A stretch of 64,000 nt of DNA. It comes from Adiantum capillus-veneris (taxonomy: Eukaryota > Streptophyta > Polypodiopsida > Polypodiales > Pteridaceae). Numbering within the stretch: position 1 is the first letter of the stretch; each line of letters begins with the position of its first letter. Shown one piece after another: positions 47,219 to 56,448 of this stretch. Below the pieces are notes generated by a model. The model saw only the letters and a program-made list of their open reading frames with translations, searched no databases and was not told the DNA's origin. The position numbers were made by a program, and so were the translations under genes. The DNA lies in the NCBI GenBank assembly GCA_014529385.2, contig CM043950.1, positions 72,206,435-72,270,434 of the forward strand, given 5' to 3'.

Positions 47219-47813
47219 GAGTCATGGAGGAGTAGCGAGTGGTCTATATCCAAGAACGGGTGATAGGCACACAAACCCTTGAGCAGAGGGCAATGGCATG
47301 GCCAGAGTGGAGGCTGGTAAAGAAGAGGGAGGTAAGGAGCCTCAACGACTATGAGGCGGTGTGGAAGCATCAGTGATGCCTCCTCCACAGTAGCCACCAC
47401 CACCACTCGACGGTTCCTAGAGGAGTGTGTAGACCATCTAGTCAACACCAAACTCTTGGAGCGCATTGATCACTCCAAAGCACACAAAGACTCTAAAGGA
47501 GTGAAACGCTGCAAATGTGACCCAGAGATGTGGTGGCCCTTGTACCACTTCCTCTACTAAGGGTCCAAGGAAGCACGAAACTGATCGTCATCCATACGTG
47601 CATTAAAAAAAACACACTTGTGAATGATGAATGGAGAAGAAAATCCAAATCAGTTATAGCTTGATTCACAATTTAAATTTCACAAGTGTAGCATAGAGAC
47701 GAGAATGGGCAAAACTGCACTTGAATACAATATATGAGACAAAAGGGAGCAAAATTGCTCAAATACAATGTTTATGGCTTTAAGAGGTCTCTCTTACATC
47801 CTCCCATAACTCC
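47219..47813 (+). repeat. Dispersed repeat family E, copy 2
   Basis: Direct partner of 37190-37793, about 10 kb away, placed between the two CACTA coding regions. The start is abrupt just beside the second-ORF exon, which suggests it was inserted or captured there. Confidence 0.75.
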
Positions 47814-47989
47814 TTACGTCTATATAGAGATCTCCATCTAGGAAAATGTCCTCTATTTCAATTAGTAGGTCCCTCGCATGCATCCCTTTTTTAGGAGCAA
47901 CACCAGGCTTGCCTGTAACCCTGTAACCACATTACCTCTATGACATACCACCAATTTGGTTGCAACTTTGTAGTTTGGAATACCACCTG

Positions 47990-49866
47990 CAAGAGCCACA
48001 TAACTTACATGAGTGGTCAAGGCACACCAGTGCTCTAAATTTGGATGTTAAATATTTACCGACTTACTTGTTCACAATGCTCAAGTAGTACGAAAGTGTC
48101 TCGAAGGTTGGTCCACTTTTTGGTTGAGTCCACCTCAAGGAAACCTGAAAAACTTTATGCCATTCATGTGACTTCGAATGAGTAAGCTTCCCTTCTTTTG
48201 TGAAACATGTTCAGAGAAAGTGCATTATGCCAATGGGCATGCGCACGGATTGAATGATCTCTTTTACTTTGTGTTTCTCCCCATGGTGCTTTAGTAAGCT
48301 TTATCGATCCAGTGGGTGCTACCTATAGCCAGTATTTCTCCATGTGATAAGCATTCCTAAGGTCAATTCTGGCTCCCAAAGTATCTTTCTTGCCAATGAT
48401 ATGGTCACACAATAGATTAACCACATTCTTGAACATGTGCATTGGATCAAGCAAGTGATTGATCAAGAGTCTGGGACAATATGGCAACTCATACTGTAGA
48501 GCTAATCTCTTTATCGCTAGGGTTAAAGTGTCATCACACATCTCCTTCTGCTCTAACCATGATCGAGCAGACATCCTTGGCGGTTCTCTTCCCATAAAAC
48601 CCTCTTATAACTTGTGATTCTCTAGAAGATGTGCTTGATGAACTTCATAGATTGCTTCTTGAGTGATGGTGCCCGAAGTTCATTAATTCTAGAGCCACAT
48701 GTGATGCATGCTTTGTATCCACTTGTCTAGATCCATGCACCCATACACATGACAATAAATCCACATGAGAAAAACAAAGGTTATATGTGTGAGTTTGAGT
48801 ATCACCTAAGCATTCTACTAGTCTTCGATTCTCATGCATCATTCACATCAGAATGCCTCGGATCAAGGCATTGCGTCTCCTCGTGTGGCGGCTCATATCC
48901 ACCACTTCTATGCCAATCCAAAATTTTTGTAGCTCTTCCAATAGTGGAAAAAGATACACATCAATATTCTTCACTTTCTACCACCCCGACACAATCAAGC
49001 TTAGAAATAGGTGCCCTTCTTGGTTGTCAACCACAGAGGAATGTTGTAGCTGACAATGAAAATTGGCCATACATTGTAAGATGTGAACCTTTGACCAAAT
49101 GGATTTATGCCATCCATACCCAAGCAGAAGTGCAAATTTCAAGCTTCTCTAGCAAAATCTGGCCATGTGTTGTCAATATGCTTCCATGCCGCACAATCTG
49201 CAGGGACCCATAGAACATCATCCAAAGATCTATTCTCCTCGTACCATGGTGCTAGAGCATCCATGGACTTGCATTTGTCAAAGAAATGCTTGATGCGAGG
49301 CGATAGAAGAAAATGTTGCAACACCTTTTGCGACACTTTTTGTCCATGGAGATCCATTTGATATCTCTCAGAATCACATTTTGGACACTTATCCATGTCC
49401 ATGTCTTCCCCTCTAAAAAACATATAGTTGTTCGGCAAGCGTAAATGGAATTGTAATCCATCCCCAATTTTTCTAAGATCTTTCTTTCTTCCTCTCTGGA
49501 ATCCAGCATCACATTATCAACTGAAAGTATGTTCTCTTTGAGAAATATACAAAACAAAAAACGCAAAACACCTGTGTACGTAATTTGGTACATTATACAT
49601 TTATGATTTTTTATTGAAGTAGACACATTGCAATAGACTCACCTAAAAAGTGATGTGACGCTAGTATCACACCATCCAAACTTTGTCTGCATGTTGAGAA
49701 GAACCAGGAGCGCCTTTAATCTAAACACTCGTGCTCCACCATACAATGGTGTATCGGCCTCACTTTTTATGTCATCGTAGATGAGCCTTTCTGAATCCAT
49801 AATCGTCTCGATAATTTTGTCAATCTCAGGCTCAAATTAACGTAGTCTCGCTAGGAATGTTCTCTG
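47990..49866 (-). pseudogene. CACTA transposase, TNP2 family
   Basis: Reverse-strand order: TPLYGGARVFRLKALLVLLN and MQTKFGW (49780-49660); a 122-bp GT-AG intron at 49521-49642; ILEKLGMDYNSIYAC (49470); CPKCDSERYQMD (49385); SPRIKHFF (49300) and PADCAAWKHID (49200); LGMDGINPFG (49110); KNIDVYLFPLLEEL (48960). Then LLINHLLDPMHMFKNVVNLL (48475-48415), the tnp2 LDxMHIxKNV box. A DUF4218-like tail follows (KEIIQSVRMPIGIM, HSKSHEWHKVFQ, about 48260-48140). At least five stops or shifts are present, and 48600-48850 is barely recognisable. In the family this protein binds the terminal repeats and cuts the DNA; this copy is dead. Confidence 0.8.
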
Positions 49867-50712
49867 CATGTTCACCCTTCGAGTTTTCACAGGAAGCATC
49901 TTGTGGGCTCACGTTGTTGGGGGACTAAGGGTTCGAGAGGTTAGCTGGGAAGGAGCGGGGCCTTTGACTGTGAGAGGTGGTAGAGAGAGAAAACAAAGAA
50001 AGAGATGGATAAATACTAACAAGAAACCCAAACACACATTGTATCATTAATATTGAAAGAGCCTGTAGAGGATGTGGTCTGATTGACCTCTCACAATCAC
50101 CACAATGTTAATAAACCTTGAGTAAAGTTAATTAAATAGATATAGCATTGATAGCTAATTATAACCGTTGTCTTGCTCCCAATCAATCACAATCTTGGAG
50201 TCTTCTCGATGCATGTCCAACCCCTCAAAGCCGCATACACTCAGTGAATGTCGACTGGCCCTTACTCCAAACAACGGTTCCTGCCCATTTGCTCTTGATC
50301 TCACCCTTACTTTACCAAAGTCCTTGAATGCATAGCACCCTTTTGCGTGCTCTCAAATCCCAAATTCCAGCTGACCACCTAAGTACTTTCCCTTGTAACC
50401 AGTATGGTCCATATTATAGCTAAAAGATCGAAGAGTCTGAAGCTTTTTAGATTGACTCCCTTCTATGATATCTCTTGACATTGAGTAAGAGAGAAGCATC
50501 CATCCTTGATACTTGCCTCTCTTTCATCATCCTCCTACTCCCAAACCCATTCCCTCTATCCTTATTGCTTACCTTCAAAGACTCATGGCTTCACTCCTTG
50601 ATTACCTCAAAGCCACGGATTATTTTTGCTTCGTCTAGTGTATGAGAGAGCTTTCTCGTTTTCCCCCTCCTATCTTGGTTTTCCTTCATGCCATAGACAT
50701 CCCTCAAGCTTC

Positions 50713-50714
<2 letters not shown>

Positions 50715-50743
<29 letters not shown>
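50715..50743. repeat. Poly-G tract (29 G)
   Basis: Uninterrupted run of G, leading straight into a (GA)n tract. Confidence 0.9.
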
Positions 50744-50786
<43 letters not shown>

Positions 50787-50794
50787 GAGAGAGA
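50744..50794. repeat. (AG)n microsatellite with one interruption
   Basis: About 25 AG units, broken by a single C near 50779. Confidence 0.95.
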
Positions 50795-51274
50795 TAATGG
50801 AGCCGAGCTCCCATCTACTACTTGCCCCCACAACCTCCTTTCCTTGCCACACTTCCTCCCCTTTTGCTTTGCAAGCTCAAGGGAGCTTCCTCCTATGTTT
50901 CAAAGGCGATCCTTTTCTATCTCTCTCCACCTCTTCCACACTTCCCCCACAATACCTTTCTTCCATGCCCTCCCAAAAGCCTCCCTTTCTAAATATGACA
51001 TCCCCTCCCTAAGAAATGACGGTGCATTATGTCGTTGCTAGGGAGCGTAGAAAACTACCCTTGCTGATGTGGCAGGCTAACACTTCTTCTCCGCCAAATT
51101 TCCCAACAATGCCACAGAATGAGGACTCCTTGGTCTATTGGTTCATTTTTCCTTCATGCTCGACGTCGCTTAAGCACTATAGTGCCATCTACGACCTCCT
51201 CCTTCCCCTTCCCTTTCTCTACTCGCTCATGTTTGACATTGCCCCTCATTTTCCCTCCCCTTCCCACTATAATC

Positions 51275-51275
<1 letters not shown>

Positions 51276-51308
<33 letters not shown>
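51276..51308. repeat. Poly-C tract (33 C)
   Basis: Uninterrupted run of C, about 530 bases right of the poly-G tract, i.e. inverted relative to it. Confidence 0.9.
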
Positions 51309-52573
51309 TTAACATTGGGCGGCCTGCTTCTTTTGGTGGTCTTTAACTTTGGCCTTGGGTGGACATTGAGCTCACATCCATGTTCCTCGGATTCCCATTA
51401 TTGCAGGCAACAGAACCTGCCCCATCACCCCTTTGATGCATCATGTATTTTTGTTCTTAATTGCCCCCGATATCCAAAGTCACTTTTTCATAGTGGGTAG
51501 CCATTGCAAGCGTTTTGAGAGAAGCCCTCAAGTTGCATATGCTTAAAACTACCACAGCTTCCTTGCCATAGCCATATTGGAGGCATATCACAATTAATGT
51601 GTTCCTTTAGACTAAAAGCTCATCAATGAAATCTCATCAATAAATCTATGCGATTTTGTAAGGGCACCACATTTGATTACATATCATCCACGATATGCCA
51701 AGCACAATTCCACCTGCTTACCTAGCTATCATTACACTGCAAGAGATGAAGTTCCAAACAAGATATCCCTCGAGCACTTATTCTACCGTATTCTAGAACC
51801 TGGATGAAGCTCGAAATCCCAGATGACAAAGTGACTGAGACAACCAAGGTGGTACAGAGCTAGCCCCTAGTTAAACTTAAACTGAGAATATCTTGACAAC
51901 CAAAACTTTGATTGACAACTTGAAAAGGCTAACGTGCTCCACAAGATGAGCGCTTCATGTCCATTCACTTACTTCATCCTTGATCCCTCGTCTACAGTTG
52001 TCCAATCCGGTACAAAGCCCAATTTCAAATTGACACAACTTCTTCATTGTAGCTCCTATTGAGGATCCATAAAGATAGGTTGTAGAGCACTTTGAGTACT
52101 ACAATTCTAGTCTATAAACTCCCATCTGTGATCACGTCAACCATACTCTCTTTTCAGCATTAATCAAGACAACTTTTTTCGTTAATGCCTTATCTGGCAT
52201 ACATTTAGTATTTAGCTAGCTTGTTATCAAGCCATGATCACTGCTTAATAAACAAAAAGGCTTCAAATAATCTTAACTTTCATCCCTTTGTCCTTTTTCT
52301 TCTCATGGATGTGGAGCTGCCCAGCATCCATCCCCTTTGAACCTGCACAGCCTTCGGTCTGTGCAAACCGTTATTCCAAACTTTAAGCATAGCTTGTAAA
52401 CGTATAAGAACTACCCCACTGTGAGGATGATTTTTTTAAAAATCCAATCTGTGGCCTTATTAGAATACACCCTCCTCTAGTATCATAGGGAAAAAACAAG
52501 AATTTTCCAGCCGTAGAACATAAGCATGAGTTGATCCATAAACCATCATGAAAACCGCCTGATCATATGGCAT

Positions 52574-53184
52574 TTAAATCAACCACTCGAAATCACAAAC
52601 ATATCCAGTTTTTCTCGGATAAAATGGCATATCAATCAATTGCCTTGGACCATGCATATAATCGTCTTCTCCTGGACCAAAAGCTAACTCAGAATCCCCT
52701 ACATCATAGGGTAACATCAAATCCCATATAGCATTAGGTATCATTAGATACTTCCATATCCCCTGTGCAACTGACTCATCCAATTGTTGATCATCAATCA
52801 TGGGTAGGAGGATTGGTGATGCACCTTCACCCCCTCTAGCATTGAAATTTTGGTATTGCATATTTGAGTACATGAGTGTCCTAGAAATACTCTCTTCATT
52901 GGGCTCCAAAGATGCATCAAAAACATTTCCCTATCTTGGACATGATCAAAATCAAATAGAGCTTCATCCAACAATTGCATAAGTTCATCATCAACCACAT
53001 CTTGGTTATGCGTAAGAGCAGATTGCTTGGTACGCTTAACAGAGTCTGTATTTGAGAATCCTTCCAAATCTTTATCCGATGAGCACATAAGCTCTGGATC
53101 TACTGCTTCAAAATATTCCTTTGCCTTACACATATTAGGTTGCTGTAAACTAAGATTTCCACATATGACATGCATACTAGCCAC
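52574..53184 (-). pseudogene. Unrecognised reverse-strand coding remnant, two overlapping frames
   Basis: A frame from 53184 reads MASMHVICGNLSLQQPNMCK... to LLDEALFDFDHVQDRE. A second frame overlapping it from about 52930 continues SLEPNEESISRTLMYSNMQ... to FYPRKTGYVCDFEWLI at 52574. Composition is protein-like: acidic patches, WDL and GPGEDDYMHGP segments, no low complexity. Only one frameshift near 52920 separates the two, which suggests one original protein of about 200 residues. I do not recognise the family. It may belong to the CACTA element to its left or be a host-gene fragment. Confidence 0.35.
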
Positions 53185-53269
53185 ATCTATTGTAGACTAC
53201 TCTACAAGTTTCTCACCCTCATTCAAATATCTTTGAGTTTTTGTAGCACAAAGTTCATATTGCACATTG

Positions 53270-53640
53270 AAAATTGCATCCATTGTCATGTCCCCAAAAG
53301 TTTGACTTTACACTTGCTGTGCCGCACCCTAAATGCCACCTCATCCACCAACCTCTATTGCCACCTCACATTAGATGCCATGTCATCAACCACCTCAATG
53401 ACACTTGTCTGTGGTGCTTGCATGGATTTCCACATCACCTGCCACCTCACAATCCACTAAGCATGACACATCATCAACTCTCCAACTCACCATCTACCTT
53501 TTTTCCACCTAAACATTCCATGTCACATAATGACATGGCAGTTGAGAAGGATTTGATCACCACATTATATTGCCACATAGACGGCCATGTCATCCATGCA
53601 AGGGCCCCTTATAGCCACGTCATTTATTTCTATCTTTAAT
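53270..53640. repeat. Cluster of short TGCCAC(C/G/A)TCA words on both strands
   Basis: About nine variants of 'gccacctca', 'gccatgtca', 'gccacgtca' and the inverse 'tgacatggca' are spread over 370 bases, ending with 'agccacgtcat' near 53617. The ACGT-containing versions resemble bZIP-binding G/ABRE cores. Whether it is a decayed minisatellite or a regulatory cluster cannot be decided by eye. Confidence 0.5.
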
Positions 53641-54154
53641 ATTTTTTATAAATGAATAAATTATATAGAGTATATAGCATAATTATTAAAAGACAACTCA
53701 AAGTAAATTAATTTCTAATTTTAATATGTTTTATTATTTTATAATATTAGGATTATTATTAAATTTTTATTTTTTAAAATTACTAGTGGATGAGAACTTA
53801 AGAACTGTAATTTTTTATTTTTATTTTTCACTTAACAAAGCCAACTAACTTAAAAAATATTTATAACTTTATATAAACTATTTTTATAAAATTTGATTGG
53901 TGTAATCGTATTAAGATTTACACCTTTTTAGATTAGATTAAGCAGACAATGTATATAAACCCTTTTATTTTAGTCCACTTCATTTGAGAGTTTGAGCGTG
54001 AGTGAGTTTGGAGAATTTATTCTCTTTTCATCCAATCACTAACTATTCTAACATTCATTTTTCTAAATAAGCATGGGTTCATAGTCACGAAGGTCTCAAA
54101 AGCAAGATAGATAGCACAAAGACCCCGTCCACAAAGTTCGGGATATGGAAGCAA
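53641..54154. other. AT-rich spacer
   Basis: Strongly AT-rich (53640-53960), then ordinary non-coding sequence. Nothing recognised. Confidence 0.4.
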
Positions 54155-54523
54155 TTGCCCATGCCCACTATAGGCCCTATGATTGTGGATTTTGGGGGTG
54201 TTCACATGCATGTATCACCATATGAGGATGATACTTCTTCTCTCCCTCTATCGCCTAGCTTTTTGCTTTCTTCCCCTTGCTCGGTCCCCCTACCATTTTC
54301 CTCAACATCTATAGTCCCGCTAGGAGAGGATTCACCCGCTGGTGAGCTCACACCCCCATATTGGGTGCCTTTGGGGAGTCTCACATGGTATCGCCAGCCT
54401 TGGAGCATTTCAGTAGTCCATCAAGGTAGCACAGTCACCTCATTTCTTCGAGTGGATATCCCTCGTTTTCTCTTGAAGCACCCTCTGGAGTTGGCATGGA
54501 GGCATGTGTGGACCCTATGGTAG
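54155..54523 (+). CDS. Hypothetical open frame, 122 codons, low support
   Basis: Starts MPMPTIGPMIVDFGGVHMHV, is rich in Ser/Pro/Leu in the middle (SLPLSPSFLLSSPCSVPLPF) and ends LELAWRHVWTLW. No family is recognised and no promoter is evident. It ends 30 bases before the Copia-B LTR fragment and may be a transposon fragment interrupted by that insertion. It may not be coding. Confidence 0.2.
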   Translation: MPMPTIGPMIVDFGGVHMHVSPYEDDTSSLPLSPSFLLSSPCSVPLPFSSTSIVPLGEDSPAGELTPPYWVPLGSLTWYRQPWSISVVHQGSTVTSFLRVDIPRFLLKHPLELAWRHVWTLW

Positions 54524-54553
54524 CATTAGAGCCCATTCCTTCAGCAATGTGTG

Positions 54554-54947
54554 TGTTAAGTATGGAGCCTGATTTACCCTTGTAATTTTCTGTGGTAAAA
54601 GCACACATTTGTAAAGCCCCCATTATGAGGAGAGTGATCGTGCGTGAAGAAAAATCACTCACTGGAAACCAAAATTATCACGGACAAGAACTAGGGGCAA
54701 CTTTAGAGGCCTTTTCGCCGGAATATTCCTTTTCGCCAGAATAATTCTTTTTCACCTGAATATTATGGCCGGCCGGCGGCCGGAAAGTGGTTAGAAAACA
54801 ATCGGTCAGTTGGCCGGTAGTCAATGGCCGATGGCCGGTGGTCGGAAGTCAATGGCCGGTGGTCGGTGGCCGAATTCAAAAGCGGACTTGTCTTCTCAAG
54901 GGCGGCCACACATGGGCGGATTGGAGGGTCCGATTTGGAGCTATTCG
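54554..54947 (+). repeat. Extra truncated Copia-B LTR
   Basis: Begins TGTTAAGTATGGAGCC and matches the first roughly 380 bases of the full LTR at 54948, then stops at 'gatttggagctattcg', where the full LTR starts. It contains a GC-rich array of 'caatggccggtggtcgg' words (54770-54880) that is longer than in the complete LTR. Confidence 0.8.
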
Positions 54948-55584
54948 TGTTAAGTATGGAGCCTGATTTACCCTTGTAATTTTCTGTGGTAAAAGCGCAC
55001 ATTTGTAAGGCCCCCATTATGAGGAGAAGCCATCATGTGTGAAGGAAAATCACTCACCGGAAACCAAAATTTTCAGGGACAAGAATCAGGGGTAACTTTA
55101 AAGGCCTCGGGGGCGGAGGCCCCTGAGACTTTTTTTTTGCCGGAATATTCTTTTTTGCCGGAATATTATGGCCGGACAGCGGCCGAAAAGTGGTCGGAAA
55201 ACAACCGGTCGGTTGGCCGGTGGTCGGAAGTCAATGGCCGGTGGACGAATTCAAAAGCGGACTTGTCTTCTCGAGGGCGGCCACACATGGGCGGATTGGA
55301 GGGTCCGATTTGGACTTATTCGCACAAGGGCGGCTACACATGGCAGTCTCTCATAAGAGAGGGAAACCCTTTTGGCCTATAAAAGGAGGCCATTTCTACA
55401 CACATTTCATAGTGTGAAGCTGATGCAACAAGGTGAGTGTGAGGTGGTGAGAGTGAAGCAAGACGGGAGCTCCATTAAGGATATAATCCCTTTGTAAACT
55501 ACTTCTTGTTTTGAAGTACTAAAGCCATTGAGTGGCTGCTTTCCCGTGGACGTAGCCCACATTGGGTGAACCACGTATATTGTG

Positions 55585-55621
<37 letters not shown>

Positions 55622-55708
55622 CTATAATCTCTTGTGTGTGAAATCTATCTCTCTCCATTAAGTCATCTACTCAAAAATCTATTTAGCTACGTCTTATTTC
55701 CTAAAAAC
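54948..55708 (+). repeat. Copia-B 5' LTR
   Basis: 761 bases from TGTTAAGTATGGAGCC to just before the primer-binding site. Contains 'ctataaaaggaggcc' (a good TATA box near 55377), a GGCCGG-rich block and a (CT)n tract at 55589-55618. Confidence 0.85.
55589..55618. repeat. (CT)n microsatellite in the LTR
   Basis: Fifteen CT units inside the Copia-B 5' LTR. Confidence 0.95.
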
Positions 55709-55720
55709 TGGTATCAGAGC
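55709..55720 (+). other. Copia-B primer-binding site
   Basis: TGGTATCAGAGC, a perfect match to the complement of plant initiator tRNA-Met. Confidence 0.9.
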
Positions 55721-55779
55721 AAGGTTTGCTCGTAGCTAAATTATCTCAAGGAAAGGATTCCTTGAATTGAGTGGGAGTT

Positions 55780-56448
55780 ATGGCGGAAATCCAAGATTGA
55801 GAAGTTCAACGGCAAAAACTACCAACATTGGAAGATGCAGATTGAAGACTATCTCTACCAGAAGGACCTCTATTTGCCACTAGGCGGTCTTGCGAAGAAG
55901 CCCGCAACAATGGCAGATGAAGCATGGATTGTCCTTGATCGAAAGGCATTGGGAACAATCCGGTTAAGCTTGGCATCAACGGTGGCCTTCAATGTTTCGG
56001 AGATGAAGACCACGGAGGACTTGATGAAGTCACTTGACGACTTCTACGAGAAACCATCGGCATCCAATAAGGTATTTCTTATGAAGCGCTTGTTCAATCT
56101 AAAGATGGCAGAGATGGTTCAGTTGCAGAACACCTAAATGAATTTAACAAAAAAATAAGTCAGCTTCGATGGGTGAAAATCAATTTCGATGATGAAGTGC
56201 GAGCTCTCCTTATACTATCATCTCTACCGGATAGTTGGGACAGCCTTATGATGGCTGTAAGTAATTCTATCTCTGGCACAAATACTCTTAAGTTTGATGA
56301 TGTTGTGGGTGTTCTCCTAAGCGAGGAAATGCGAAGGAGAAGCACAGGAGAATCATCAAGTGTTGCACTATCAATGGAAACAAGAGGAAGGCCTGAGGAG
56401 AGGTTCAAAAACCAAAAGGAGCAAGTCACGCACAAAGACAGTTCTTGA
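55780..56448 (+). pseudogene. Copia-B gag
   Basis: The ATG at 55780 is out of frame with what follows because of a shift near 55790. Then KIEKFNGKNYQHWKMQIEDY, LYQKDLYLPLGG and LDRKALGTIRLSLASTVAF run in one frame to 56137. After a stretch with a deletion near 56120, NFDDEVRALLILSSLPDSWD and FDDVVGVLLSEEMRRRS continue in another. This is the UBN2-type capsid of copia elements. At least three frame changes make it non-functional. Confidence 0.85.

Larger units (their letters stand above)
39369..50050 (-). mobile_element. CACTA (En/Spm) transposon with tnp2, nested by a gypsy element
   Basis: The left terminus is CACTACAAGAGG at 39369-39380, with sub-terminal repeats to about 39560. The two typical coding regions, tnp2 (47990-49866) and a second ORF (46720-47215), both lie on the reverse strand, so the left terminus is the 3' end of the element. 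A complete-length gypsy element (39871-46039) lies between the terminus and the ORFs, and family E copy 2 sits between the two ORFs. The right (5') terminus was not found; 50050 is only a guess from the end of tnp2 similarity. Confidence 0.65.
49867..52573. other. Unassigned spacer with homopolymer tracts
   Basis: Includes the poly-G/(GA)n block at 50715-50794 and poly-C at 51276-51308. The missing 5' end of the CACTA element should lie here, but no terminus was found. No gene is recognised; frames over the tracts are artefacts. Confidence 0.4.
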
